The notes under the pieces are model-generated. The model was not told where the DNA came from, ran no database searches, and worked only from the letters and a program-made list of their open reading frames with translations. The position numbers and the translations under genes were made by a program. Below, in pieces: positions 33,588 to 43,335 of a stretch of DNA of 64,000 bases (position 1 is its first letter; the number at the start of each line of letters is the position of its first letter). Location: contig CAYVWR010000011.1 of the NCBI GenBank assembly GCA_964455525.1, positions 62,001-126,000 of the forward strand. Direction: 5' to 3'. The DNA comes from JAFDZV01 sp964455525. GTDB taxonomy: Bacteria; Bacteroidota; Ignavibacteria; OLB7.

Positions 33588-34898
33588 TCAGTTCGAGCCT
33601 TCCTCTCCTGTCGGCGAAGCGCTCCCACCGGAGACCTGCCCGATCCGCACGTTTGCGCTCTCCAGCGCCTGCTGGGCTGACTTCTGCCCGAGCAGCGCAC
33701 CGGCCACTTCCTCCTCGACGATCTCCTCGATCTCCAGCCACTTCGGATGCACCGGCGTCATTCTCGCCGAACGGAGCTGATCGGTAAACGCCTTGCGTGC
33801 CTGGCTCTGAAGGAACGGGTCGCCGGCAACCGACATATCCGCCGGCGTAGTGCCACCAGGAAGCGCCTTGGCAAACGCCAGTGCCTGCTCGGCAGAGGTG
33901 AGAAAGGCGATCAGCTTCTTGGCTTCGGCCGGATTGTTTGCTCCTGCATTGATCGCCAGATACTCTCCTCCGGCAAAGGAGACAGCGTTCTTCCCGGCAA
34001 ATTTCGGAAGCGCGACCACACCGTACATAAGCGCCGGGTTGTCCTTGGCTATACGATCTACCAGCCACGGACCGCTGATCCAGTAGGCCAGCTTGCCGCT
34101 GAGGAAAAGCTGGTCAAGCCCCTTCTGCGAGTCGATAAATCCGCTCCGCGCCAGCGTCAGGTACATTTCAAGCGCGGCCAGATTCTCCGCCGAGTTGATG
34201 GCCGACGTCCCGTTCGGGCGCAGAACCTCGCCGCCATTCGACCAGAAAAATGGCAGAATCTTCTTATAGAGACGGTGCTTGTCGGAGCCATTGGCACCAA
34301 AACCGTAGACTTCGGGATTTACCGCACGCACCTTCTCCGCCTTTGCCAGAACATCATCCCAGAGCGAGTCGGCGGCCACTGTATCGGCTCCGGCCGCGGC
34401 AAGAAGGCTCTTATTATAGAAGAGCACACGAGTATCCACCGTCCAGGGCCAGGCATAGATGCCATTCGCCCAGCGCCCGGGAGCCACAACCTCCGGCGAA
34501 AAGCGCTTGATGTCATCGCCGGACATGGTGCTCTGATTGGCAAGCACACCGGCCGAGCTGAACTGTGCAACCCAATCGCTTCCCAGTTCGATCACATCGG
34601 GCGCGGTATTGGAATTGAACGCGGCAAGCAGCTTTGTCTTGCCATCGTTCCAGTTCAGATCCTGAAGCTCGACATGGATCGTGGGATAAGCATCCTCGAA
34701 CGCCTTGATGCGATCGAGCAGGGCCTTCTTCTGCCCTGGCTCCGACTGAAAATGCCAGAAGGTGATGATGGTCCTGCCATCGGTGGTCGTAGCCTCGCCA
34801 CCACCACTGCCGTCGCCACAGCCCTGAAGGAGCACAACGGCAACGACTAAAGCAAAGGCCGCAAGGAAAAATGAAACGCGATGTAGGGAACGCAACAT
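33588..34898 (-). CDS. extracellular solute-binding lipoprotein of a sugar-type ABC importer
   Basis: Family 1 extracellular binding protein of 436 residues. Start at 34898 gives a lipoprotein signal (FALVVAVVLLQGC) with lipobox LQGC, then a Gly/Ser linker. The mature part begins TIITFWHFQSEPGQKKALLDRIKAFEDAYPTIHVEL, the standard opening of MalE/UgpB-like proteins, and continues through DVIELGSDWVAQFSSAGVL, YAWPWTVDTRVLFYNKSLL and GGEYLAINAGANNP. No permease or ATPase gene is in the operon or nearby, which is unusual. It lies 4 bases after the SLBB gene and 44 bases before the trans-sulfuration gene. Confidence 0.88.
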   Translation of the reverse strand: MLRSLHRVSFFLAAFALVVAVVLLQGCGDGSGGGEATTTDGRTIITFWHFQSEPGQKKALLDRIKAFEDAYPTIHVELQDLNWNDGKTKLLAAFNSNTAPDVIELGSDWVAQFSSAGVLANQSTMSGDDIKRFSPEVVAPGRWANGIYAWPWTVDTRVLFYNKSLLAAAGADTVAADSLWDDVLAKAEKVRAVNPEVYGFGANGSDKHRLYKKILPFFWSNGGEVLRPNGTSAINSAENLAALEMYLTLARSGFIDSQKGLDQLFLSGKLAYWISGPWLVDRIAKDNPALMYGVVALPKFAGKNAVSFAGGEYLAINAGANNPAEAKKLIAFLTSAEQALAFAKALPGGTTPADMSVAGDPFLQSQARKAFTDQLRSARMTPVHPKWLEIEEIVEEEVAGALLGQKSAQQALESANVRIGQVSGGSASPTGEEGSN

Positions 34899-34902
34899 AG
34901 AG

Positions 34903-35463
34903 TCAGTTTCTGCTGAATGCGAAGATGAGGCCAAGGATGGAGATAAGAACCACAGCAACATCGCTGATGACCGTGAGAACCTGGTTCAATGTATTGATCG
35001 TGTCGCCTGGAATGATGATGATATCATTGGGCGTAAGAACCGGGTTCGACTGTGGATTGGCTGATATCTGATACTCTTCCAGATTGAACACCGTGGTCGG
35101 CTGGGTGATCGTGCTATCGATGGTCATATCATGCACAACCTTCACCTGGTCGAGCCGCGCACGTTCGGTTGGGCCGCCGGCGAGCGAGATAAGCTCAAGG
35201 AGCTTTGTATAACTTGGGACGCGGTAGCGTCCGGGAGTACGCACAAACCCCCAGATGCTGATCTCCATAGGGACATCGCCTGCCTTGCTATAATCGTAGA
35301 ACGATCCCGACGCATTGCCGGTAGCCACCGATCCTGTCGATGTCGGCGCGCCACCGCCGCCCGGTGGCTGCGCACCCGCCGGAACACACCAGGCAAGGCA
35401 GAACATGACCGCCATGATCAACAGCATGGCCATCGGCTTTGCTACGGAGAGCTGATATATCAT
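34903..35463 (-). CDS. SLBB-domain polysaccharide-export-like protein
   Basis: Protein of 186 residues with N-terminal signal peptide (AMLLIMAVMFCLAWCVPAGA). A Gly/Pro-rich linker is followed by one SLBB domain, VPMEISIWGFVRTPGRYRVPSYTKLLELISLAGG. Then TPNDIIIIPGDT parallels export-lipoprotein beta-grasp strands. The C-terminus is one membrane segment (VAVVLISILGLIFAF). It lacks the PES/Wza-type transport domain and looks like a minimal, single-domain member. It probably sits in the envelope; coupling to polysaccharide export is an inference. The stop is 4 bases before the binding-protein start, a tight operon. Confidence 0.75.
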   Translation of the reverse strand: MIYQLSVAKPMAMLLIMAVMFCLAWCVPAGAQPPGGGGAPTSTGSVATGNASGSFYDYSKAGDVPMEISIWGFVRTPGRYRVPSYTKLLELISLAGGPTERARLDQVKVVHDMTIDSTITQPTTVFNLEEYQISANPQSNPVLTPNDIIIIPGDTINTLNQVLTVISDVAVVLISILGLIFAFSRN

Positions 35464-35565
35464 AGCTGCATCATGTTGGTATCGTCCAAGACACGGAACT
35501 GGGCCGGAACGAAGTGGGTATACGCACAAAACCGGCAGATGCCGGCGGAAAAGATCGGATGATAT

Positions 35566-35610
35566 AAAAAAGGCCCGGAACATCCATCATCTGAATGGGA
35601 CCGGGCCCTT
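35566..35610 (-). terminator. Rho-independent terminator after secA
   Basis: On the minus strand the stem CCGGGCC/GGCCCGG (35601-35607, 35572-35578) with a long loop is followed by six T residues (35566-35571), 24 bases past the secA stop. It separates secA from the SLBB operon. Confidence 0.8.
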
Positions 35611-35633
35611 CCTTATTGTTCAACGACGGGGGA

Positions 35634-38600
35634 TCAACCGCCGTGGCAATGCTTGAACTTCTTGCCGCTGCCACAGTAACAGGGATCGTTCCGGCCAACC
35701 TTCGGGTTATCGCGCACCACCGGACGCGGAGCGGGGGCCTCCTGCTGTGCCTGTGGTGCACCCTGATTCTCCTGATTGGCCGCGGCAGCAAGCGCTGCGG
35801 CATCCGGGTCGGCGCTCAGCCCCATCCCGGCCGTGCTTGCATGAGTGAAGCGCAGACGACGGGTGCTGGAGGTATTCGAGGAGCCTCGCTCACGCGGAAG
35901 CCCATCCCCTACCTGACGAGCACGGGGATCATCCTGCTGCTGCTGCTGACGCGCCTGAGGACGGGCCTCCGGCACATAGCGGAAGACAAAGGACATCACC
36001 TCGGCATTGATCTCCCCGATCATCCTGGTAAACATCTCAAACGCCTCCTTCTTGTACTCGACCAGCGGATCGCGCTGGCCATAGGCACGGAGATAGATGC
36101 CCTCCTTCAGCTCATCCATCTCGCGGAGATGGTCGCGCCAGCGCTCGTCGATCACATGCAGCACAGCGAACCGTTCCAGATTGCCCATGAACTCTGTGCT
36201 GAATGTCTCCTCCTTGCGCCTGTAGAAATCCTTGGCCGCAGCGATAATGCCCTCGCGCATCCCCTCGGCTCCCAGCTCCTGGGCACGCTCCGGAGTGACC
36301 TCCACCTCGATCAGAAGCTTCAAGCGAATCTCGTTCTGAAGCTTCTCGATGTTCTCCGGGTAATGCGTCGCCAGAAGACCATCAACAAACTCCTCGACAT
36401 AATCAAACACCTCGCTCTTCAGACGCTCGCCATGAAGCGCATGGCGGCGGCGATCATAGATCACCTCGCGCTGCTGGTTCATCACGTCGTCGTACTCCAG
36501 CAGGCGCTTGCGAATGGCGAAGTTGTTCTCCTCCACCTTCTTCTGCGCACGCTCCACCGACTTGTTGAGCATCGGATGCTCAAGCACCTCATCGGCAGCA
36601 CCGAGCTTATCCATCCAACCGGTGATACGATCGCCGCCGAACAGGCGCATCAGATCGTCCTCCAGCGAGATAAAGAACTGCGACGAACCGGGATCACCCT
36701 GGCGGCCTGCACGTCCGCGGAGCTGGCGGTCGATACGGCGCGCCTCATGGCGCTCGGTGCCGACGATATGAAGGCCGCCAACATCCTTCACGCCTGGTCC
36801 CAACTTGATGTCGGTACCACGGCCGGCCATATTCGTAGCGATCGTCACCGCGCTCTTCTGCCCTGCACCGGCCACGATATCGGCCTCACGCGCATGCTGC
36901 TTAGCATTCAGCACCGAGTGCGGCACTTTGGCTCGCTGGAGCATACGGCTGATCGTCTCGGACACTTCGACACTGGTGGTACCCACAAGCACCGGACGCC
37001 CGATCGTACGCATCTTCTCGATCTCCTGGATCACGGCATTGTACTTGGCACGCTTGGTCCGGTAGATGAGATCGTTCATGTCGTTGCGAACCACCTCCCT
37101 ATTGGTCGGGATCACCACCACATCCAGCTTGTAGATCTGGTTGAACTCCCCTTCCTCGGTTTCGGCGGTGCCGGTCATGCCGGAGAGCTTCTTATAGAGA
37201 CGGAAGTAGTTCTGGATGGTAATCGTGGCAAGAGTCTGTGTATCCTGCTCGACGGTCACCCCTTCCTTTGCCTCGATCGCCTGGTGCAGCCCCTCGGAGT
37301 AGCGGCGGCCATCGAGAATACGGCCGGTGAAGGTATCAACGATCTTGATCTTCGCATCATCGACCACATACTCCACATCCTTTTCATAGAGCGAGTATGC
37401 GCGAAGAAGCTGCGTAATGGTATGGATACGATCGGAACGCTCCGCATAGTGGCGGATTGCTGCATCGCGCTGGGCCTGCTTTTCCTCCACCGGCAACTCG
37501 CGCCCTTCGATCTCGCTCAGCTCGGCGGCAAGATCCGGGATGAGGAAAACATCCGGGTCTTCGCCAGAGGCGGCAATCGCCTGGCGTCCCTTATCGGTAA
37601 GGTCGATCGAATGGTTCTTCTCGTCGATGGCGTAATAAAGCTCCTGGTCGATCTCCTGCATCTTGGCCCCCTTGTCGCGGAGGTACTCAAGCTCGCTCTC
37701 CTGAAGAAGCTTCTTGTTGCTGCCCTCCTGCAGGATCTTGGCAAGGCGATTGCTCTTGGGCACACCACGATGCGCACGCAGCAGAAGCATGCCTGCGCGC
37801 TCACGGTCCTTCTTGTCGGTCGATGAGAGAAGCGGCTCCGCCTCGGCGAGCATCCTTGCAACCTCGCGGGCCTGATGCTGTACCAGATTCTCCACACGTG
37901 GCTTCATCAGATCGAACGACTGATCGGCGGCATTGCCAACCGGGCCGGAGATGATGAGCGGCGTACGTGCCTCATCGATAAGCACCGAATCCACCTCGTC
38001 AACGATACCATAGTTATGGCCACGCTGCACCATATCCTCGGGACGCTGGACCATATTATCGCGGAGGTAGTCGAAACCGAACTCGTTATTGGTTCCGAAC
38101 GTGATATCGCACTCGTATTGTGCTTTACGCAGATGCGGCGGCATATTCGACTGGATGCAGCCGATGGTCAGGCCAAGCCACTGGTAGATCGGCCCCATCC
38201 ACTCGGAGTCGCGCTTGGCAAGGTAGTCGTTCACCGTAATGATGTGGACCCCACGGCCGGTCAGGGCGTTGAGATAGGTAGGAAGGGTACCCACAAGGGT
38301 CTTGCCTTCACCCGTCGCCATTTCAGCGATCTTGCCCTGATGCAGCACCATGCCGCCGATAAGCTGCACGTCGTAGTGGACCATATCCCACACGACGGTA
38401 GAGCCACCGGCCTCCCACTGCTTGCCGCTATGGCGGCGCGCCGCCTCCTTGACCACAGCAAATGCTTCGGGAAGAATCTCGTTCAGCACTTCCTCGGTAG
38501 TCTCGTAGATCGAACGCTCCAGTTCGTCGATCTCCTCATAGATCGCGTCGCGCTCATCGGAGTCTATATCCTCCTTCAAGCGGGCATTCAGCTCATCGAG

Positions 38601-38789
38601 CCGGGCCTGATCCTCGGCAATCCGCTCGCGAATACGTGCACGGAACTCTTCGGTCTTGCCGCGCAGCTCGTCGTCGGAAAGCGACTGATACTCTTCAAAT
38701 ACCTCGTTGATCTCATCAACGATCGGATAAAGCGCCTCCACGTCTTTCTGACGCTTCGAGCCGAAGAACTTCTCTAGAAACTTAAGCAT
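35634..38789 (-). CDS. secA: preprotein translocase ATPase SecA
   Basis: Motor ATPase (1051 residues) that drives preproteins through SecYEG at the inner membrane. The Walker A ATGEGKT lies at about 159-165, DEVDSVLIDEA is the DEAD-type Walker B, and TNMAGRGTDI and GRAGRQGDPGSSQFFISLEDDLMRLF mark the second ATPase lobe. The C-terminus ends in the zinc site CYCGSGKKFKHCH, which binds SecB or ribosomes. It is longer than E. coli SecA (901), with a charged N-terminal insert (residues 55-105, RIRERIAEDQARLDELNARL) and a Gln-rich linker (ARQQQQQDD) before the zinc site, both known in FCB-group SecA. Start ATG at 38789; about 530 bases of upstream DNA hold no gene. Confidence 0.97.
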   Translation of the reverse strand: MLKFLEKFFGSKRQKDVEALYPIVDEINEVFEEYQSLSDDELRGKTEEFRARIRERIAEDQARLDELNARLKEDIDSDERDAIYEEIDELERSIYETTEEVLNEILPEAFAVVKEAARRHSGKQWEAGGSTVVWDMVHYDVQLIGGMVLHQGKIAEMATGEGKTLVGTLPTYLNALTGRGVHIITVNDYLAKRDSEWMGPIYQWLGLTIGCIQSNMPPHLRKAQYECDITFGTNNEFGFDYLRDNMVQRPEDMVQRGHNYGIVDEVDSVLIDEARTPLIISGPVGNAADQSFDLMKPRVENLVQHQAREVARMLAEAEPLLSSTDKKDRERAGMLLLRAHRGVPKSNRLAKILQEGSNKKLLQESELEYLRDKGAKMQEIDQELYYAIDEKNHSIDLTDKGRQAIAASGEDPDVFLIPDLAAELSEIEGRELPVEEKQAQRDAAIRHYAERSDRIHTITQLLRAYSLYEKDVEYVVDDAKIKIVDTFTGRILDGRRYSEGLHQAIEAKEGVTVEQDTQTLATITIQNYFRLYKKLSGMTGTAETEEGEFNQIYKLDVVVIPTNREVVRNDMNDLIYRTKRAKYNAVIQEIEKMRTIGRPVLVGTTSVEVSETISRMLQRAKVPHSVLNAKQHAREADIVAGAGQKSAVTIATNMAGRGTDIKLGPGVKDVGGLHIVGTERHEARRIDRQLRGRAGRQGDPGSSQFFISLEDDLMRLFGGDRITGWMDKLGAADEVLEHPMLNKSVERAQKKVEENNFAIRKRLLEYDDVMNQQREVIYDRRRHALHGERLKSEVFDYVEEFVDGLLATHYPENIEKLQNEIRLKLLIEVEVTPERAQELGAEGMREGIIAAAKDFYRRKEETFSTEFMGNLERFAVLHVIDERWRDHLREMDELKEGIYLRAYGQRDPLVEYKKEAFEMFTRMIGEINAEVMSFVFRYVPEARPQARQQQQQDDPRARQVGDGLPRERGSSNTSSTRRLRFTHASTAGMGLSADPDAAALAAAANQENQGAPQAQQEAPAPRPVVRDNPKVGRNDPCYCGSGKKFKHCHGG

Positions 38790-39324
38790 AGAATTATTTG
38801 AACACTCCTGGCAAGTAAGGCAAAAGCTACGCAGCTCCGGCAGAGTGGTTTCACCGTCTCACGCCCGTTGGCGCAACTTCCACAAGTCGGCGTTGCCAAT
38901 ACGCGAGCCTCCGTTGGCGATGAGTTCACTGCATCCATATTCCGCGCAAACCATGGCTGGCACCTGTTGCGGCTTCAATCCCACACAAGCAATCCCATCT
39001 ATGAAGCCGGCATCAGGTCCCGACATTCTATCGAGACGGAATACGAAGCTACGAATTTTCAAGAATGTACGTTACGGAAGTTCGGCAGGTGGATCGCAAG
39101 GCCGTAGCGCGGCAAGGATCTGTACCGATGCATGATGAGCCTCGGTTCCAGCCGGAGAATATGAGACATTCCGCAGAAACAGGCAAGCACAACTCCTCGG
39201 GATATCCCCCTTCCCATCACGATATGGAGGCGTGCCCCGGCAGCCTCCCCATTGCTGCTGGATCAGCCCCTGGCCTGCCGGACATTCCCCGGCGCGATAT
39301 GGCTCCTCGTATGAATATGTACGC
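38790..39324. other. 535-bp intergenic region upstream of secA
   Basis: No supported gene on either strand. Likely secA promoter region; no clear regulatory motif, secM-like ORF or RNA structure was recognised. Confidence 0.35.
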
Positions 39325-40047
39325 CTAGGCGGATTCTTCCAGATAGAGCAATGCCGCGCCGGTAACACAGACCGGCAGCAGAAGGAAGTTGACAACGGGT
39401 ATGACGGCCATGGCGACCGCCGTAAGGCCAAAACCAAGATACAACGACTTGCGGCGCCGGATAAACCCTACCTTGTCGCGAAAACGCCGGAAATGCCGCT
39501 CGAACGTCGGATCGCTGAAATCGATGGAGAGAACAAACGCACCGTAGAGCGCCGCGAGGATCGGATGCAGAAACGGCCCGGCAACCGGGACAAACTGCGT
39601 GAGAAAGATCGGCGGATATATCAGCAGGAACAGAAGCAGGCGCCCGATCGCGGTGATAATGCTTCGCACGGCTCCCTGTATCACCGTGGCAGCATCGCCC
39701 TGCCCGCCAACCAGGTGAGCTTCCACGGCCTCCGAGAGCCTGGAATTGAACGGGGCGGCGACAATGTTCCCAACGATCACAAAGGTGAAGACCGCGCCAA
39801 CGACAACCGCCACTGCAACCATGATCTGAAGCAGAACCCGGAGCGCTCCCCCCCAGACATCACCAGCGGCGACAAGGCCGCCCACCCAGCTTGTCGCCAG
39901 CCATACCACCAGAGGGACCCCGATCAGAAAGACAAGGATGTTCACAAGCAGCGGCATAACCGCCAGCCTGCGCAGCCGGGGGACGCCTGCAAGGAGACGT
40001 ACCGCCCGGAACGGAGCCGAGAGTCCTCTGAACAGATCGCGTACCAT
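39325..40047 (-). CDS. EI24/CysZ-like membrane protein
   Basis: Integral membrane protein of 240 residues, about five hydrophobic segments (residues 30-50, 55-70, 78-95, 143-163, 215-236). The N-terminus FRGLSAPFRAVRLL with the motif AAPFNSRLSEAVE is characteristic of the EI24/CysZ family, which includes the E. coli sulfate-uptake protein CysZ and eukaryotic EI24. It starts 2 bases before the stop of the ABC exporter gene upstream, so the two are probably cotranscribed. No sulfate-assimilation gene is adjacent, so transport of sulfate is unproven. Confidence 0.78.
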   Translation of the reverse strand: MVRDLFRGLSAPFRAVRLLAGVPRLRRLAVMPLLVNILVFLIGVPLVVWLATSWVGGLVAAGDVWGGALRVLLQIMVAVAVVVGAVFTFVIVGNIVAAPFNSRLSEAVEAHLVGGQGDAATVIQGAVRSIITAIGRLLLFLLIYPPIFLTQFVPVAGPFLHPILAALYGAFVLSIDFSDPTFERHFRRFRDKVGFIRRRKSLYLGFGLTAVAMAVIPVVNFLLLPVCVTGAALLYLEESA

Positions 40048-40049
40048 GC

Positions 40050-41807
40050 TTACAGGTTCTCAAGTTCGGCTTCAAGCAACTGGCGCTCGTAAATGCGGGA
40101 ATATTCTCCTTTCAGCGCCAGCAACTCGCCGTGGCTTCCCCGCTCCACGATCTGGCCATCGTTCATCACGATGATCTGGTCGGCATCCTTTACCGTGGAT
40201 ATACGATGGGCGATCAGAATGCATGTGCGGTCGCGCATAGATGTACGCAGCCGGCGGAGGATAAGCTCCTCGGTCTCCGTATCGACGGCCGAGAGCGCAT
40301 CGTCTAGCATCAGGATCTTTGGCTGGCGAAGCACCGCACGTGCAATCGAGGTGCGCTGTTTCTGCCCGCCGGAAAGGGTGATGCCGCGCTCCCCGACGAT
40401 GGTATCGAACCCTTCCGGGAACCGTTTCACGTTTTCGTATAGCTGCGACACCTTCGCAGCCTCCTCCATCTGCTCGGTTGTTGCATCGTGCCGCCCATAG
40501 CGGATATTCTCCGCAATCGTGGCCGAGAAGAGAAACGTCTCCTGCGATACCGCGCCGATGGACGATCGGAGGACCTCGATGGGAATCGAGCGTATCGACC
40601 GCCCATCGATCAGAATTTCCCCTTCGCTGGCATCGTACAACCGTGCGATCAGATGCACGATGGTGCTCTTGCCGGAGCCGGTTGTGCCGATAATGGCAAG
40701 GGTGCTCCCCTGCTCTACGGTCAGATTGATGTTCTTCAGCACAAACGGCAGTTCCGGGCGATAGCGGAAGGAGACATTACGGAACTCCAGGCGTCCATTG
40801 ATCTCGGTGATAGAGGAATCCGTGGCCGCATCGTTCTCCACCTCTGGGCGCATATCAAACACCTTGTTCAGACGGACCATGGAGGCGGCGGCCCGCTGCA
40901 CCAGGTTGGTCACCCAGCCAACCGCGATCACCGGCCAGATAAGCTGCGAGATATAGGCAAAAAACTGTGTGATATCGCCAACCGTGGCACGCCCCTGTAT
41001 CACCTCCATTCCCCCCACAAGGAGCACGATAAGCTGTGAGCTTCCGATCAGCGCCATCATCACCGGCATCATCAGCGCCTGGGTCTTCACCAGCTTCATA
41101 TTCTTATCTCTGTAAAGCTCGCTCAACTGCCGGAAATTCCCCAGCGAGAACGTCTCCCGCACATATGCACGGATCACCCGTACGCCCGACATGTTCTCCT
41201 GCGCAAGCGAGGTAAGATCGGCGTACTGTGCCTGCACCCCACCGAAGAGGGCATGGATCTTCTTGCCAAGCCAGTACACCGTATAGCTGACCAGTGGCAG
41301 CGGAATAAGCGCAAGCAGCGTGACTTTCACCGAGAGGGTGAGCATCATCACCAGCGCAAACGTAAAGGTGGTAAGGGTATTGGCCGTATACATCAGCGCC
41401 GGCCCTACAAACTCGCGCACCGCCGAGATATCGTTTGTGGCAAGCGCCATGATATCGCCGGTAGGAGTTGTATTGAACCACCCCATCGAGAGGGACTGGG
41501 TATGCTTGAGAAAATCGTTGCGGATGTCGTACTCCACCAGCCGTGAAAGCACGATGATGGTCTGGCGGGTGAGAAAAAGGAAGGCGCCGCTGCCAAGCGA
41601 GAGGCCAAGGATGATAAGCGCCTGTTGCAGGAGATAGCTCGGGGTGGCATCCACTGTTGAGCTGCCCACCAAGCTATCGATAGTATTGCCGATAAACCGG
41701 GGAATCGCCACCGAGAAGACGTTTGAGATGGTGATGGCGATAAGGCCCCATAGAAGCCGTCCCTTGTACTTCCCTATATACGGAGCAAGACGTCGAAGTG
41801 AATTCAT
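40050..41807 (-). CDS. ABC exporter, fused permease and ATPase (MsbA-like)
   Basis: Half-transporter of 585 residues working as a homodimer or heterodimer. Start at 41807 (MNSLRRLAPYIGKYKGRLLWGLIA); the frame upstream is spurious. Residues about 15-320 form a six-helix membrane domain, and the rest is the nucleotide-binding domain: GTTGSGKST (Walker A), LSGGQKQR (signature), ILMLDDALSAVD (Walker B) and IAHRIST (switch). The substrate (lipid, drug or peptide) is not evident. The next gene, EI24, overlaps its end region closely. Confidence 0.92.
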   Translation of the reverse strand: MNSLRRLAPYIGKYKGRLLWGLIAITISNVFSVAIPRFIGNTIDSLVGSSTVDATPSYLLQQALIILGLSLGSGAFLFLTRQTIIVLSRLVEYDIRNDFLKHTQSLSMGWFNTTPTGDIMALATNDISAVREFVGPALMYTANTLTTFTFALVMMLTLSVKVTLLALIPLPLVSYTVYWLGKKIHALFGGVQAQYADLTSLAQENMSGVRVIRAYVRETFSLGNFRQLSELYRDKNMKLVKTQALMMPVMMALIGSSQLIVLLVGGMEVIQGRATVGDITQFFAYISQLIWPVIAVGWVTNLVQRAAASMVRLNKVFDMRPEVENDAATDSSITEINGRLEFRNVSFRYRPELPFVLKNINLTVEQGSTLAIIGTTGSGKSTIVHLIARLYDASEGEILIDGRSIRSIPIEVLRSSIGAVSQETFLFSATIAENIRYGRHDATTEQMEEAAKVSQLYENVKRFPEGFDTIVGERGITLSGGQKQRTSIARAVLRQPKILMLDDALSAVDTETEELILRRLRTSMRDRTCILIAHRISTVKDADQIIVMNDGQIVERGSHGELLALKGEYSRIYERQLLEAELENL

Positions 41808-42038
41808 TTGCAAGAAACGATCGTAAAAACCCCATACAACGACCGCCGACGTGGCTCGTCGGGACCGCCGCATAGACAAGAGCGCCCGCTTGAGCACTGC
41901 AACGACGCATATTCGGCGCAGCGCCCTAGAACGCAACAACCGTAGGAACAGGAGGCATGCCCTTGTACGGGGCCAGCTCATCCCATCGCTACGGTGCAGC
42001 ACTACGCCCCGGCTCCTACGAGAAACCGGGGCTATAGG

Positions 42039-43193
42039 TTACGAAAACACCTCTTTCACCTTTGAAAAGAAGCCGCTCTTCTCTCCATCCTTCTTTCCTT
42101 TCTGCTTTGGGTCGATGTTTGGCATCTCCGCCAAGCGTTCCAGGATCTCCCGCTCCTCATCGTTCAGCTTGGTAGGCACATACAGGTTCACCCGTACGAT
42201 CTGATCGCCACGCCGCGTGCTGTTCAGATGCGGAATGCCCTTGTCGCGCATCCGAAGGAGCGTGCCTGCCGGCGTTCCCGGCTCGATGGAGATCGCCGAC
42301 ATGCCGAGCAGGGTGGGAACATCCACCTCGGCGCCGAGCGCTGCCTGCGGGTAACCGATCTCCAGCTCATAGATGACATCGTTGCCGTTGCGGACAAAGT
42401 CCTTATGCTGTTTTTCCTCGATCAGCACAATGATGTCACCGGCAGGGCCGCCGTGGCGCCCCATGTTCCCCTTGCCACGCAGCGGGATATAGTTGCCGTC
42501 GGAAACGCCAGCCGGAACATCGATCGTCTCACGTCCCTCTCCCTGAACCCGGCCTTCGCCATGGCAGGTTCTGCACGGCTCCTTGACAACCTTCCCTTCG
42601 CCGCCGCAGTTGGAGCAGGGAGCAACGTTGATGAACTGCCCGAACATCGAACGGCTCACCTGACGGATCTCGCCGCTGCCGCCACACTGGGAGCAATTGA
42701 CGATGCCGGTAGCAGATTGCGTGCCACGGCCGGTGCAATCGGTGCAGAGCACCATCTTCTTTACCGAGATGGTCTTCTCAACACCGGTTGCGATCTCCTC
42801 CAGCGTAAGCGGAAGACGAATCTTGAGATCGCTCCCCGGCTGACCGAAGACCGGCCCCTGCGAGCGGCGTCCCCCTCCGGCATTGCCAAAAATCTCCTCA
42901 AAGATGGAGCCCCCGAAGGCGGAGAAGATATCGTTGATATTGGAGTATCCCTGGTAATCCTGCCCCATACGCATCCCCTGATGGCCAAAGCGATCGTACC
43001 GGGCACGCTTATCCGGATTCGAGAGCACCTCGTATGCCTCGGCACACTCCTTGAAGCTCTCCTCGGCTTCCTTGTTATCAGGGTTACGGTCGGGATGATA
43101 CTTCAAAGCAAGCTTGCGATAGGCGGCCTTAAGCTCCCCCTCAGCCACGGTCCGGCTGACGCCAAGGATCTCGTAATAATCTCTCTTCTGCAT
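42039..43193 (-). CDS. dnaJ: chaperone DnaJ
   Basis: Hsp40 co-chaperone of 384 residues that delivers substrates to DnaK and stimulates its ATPase. The J domain has the HPD motif (YHPDRNP) after DYYEILGVSRTV. A Gly-rich segment follows, then four zinc motifs CxxCxGxG: CTDCTGRG, CSQCGGSG, CSNCGGEG and CRTCHGEG, which fold with two zincs. The C-terminal substrate domain ends with basic residues. It follows grpE by 142 bases and hrcA further upstream. dnaK itself is not in the window. Confidence 0.97.
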   Translation of the reverse strand: MQKRDYYEILGVSRTVAEGELKAAYRKLALKYHPDRNPDNKEAEESFKECAEAYEVLSNPDKRARYDRFGHQGMRMGQDYQGYSNINDIFSAFGGSIFEEIFGNAGGGRRSQGPVFGQPGSDLKIRLPLTLEEIATGVEKTISVKKMVLCTDCTGRGTQSATGIVNCSQCGGSGEIRQVSRSMFGQFINVAPCSNCGGEGKVVKEPCRTCHGEGRVQGEGRETIDVPAGVSDGNYIPLRGKGNMGRHGGPAGDIIVLIEEKQHKDFVRNGNDVIYELEIGYPQAALGAEVDVPTLLGMSAISIEPGTPAGTLLRMRDKGIPHLNSTRRGDQIVRVNLYVPTKLNDEEREILERLAEMPNIDPKQKGKKDGEKSGFFSKVKEVFS

Positions 43194-43335
43194 AGTCCAG
43201 TTTCGTATGGTAGTCGATGGTCGGATATAGTCGTTCGGATTCCGTGTTCACCGAGCGCACAGCCGGTTCACCGCAGATCAGCCGATGTCCGGCATCCGCA
43301 TAACGCCGATGCCGGACCGGATCATCTGCTCGGAT

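Noticed and set aside
35595..37826. 743-codon plus-strand frame.
   Set aside because: It is antisense to secA and has no family motif. The minus-strand SecA is unambiguous.
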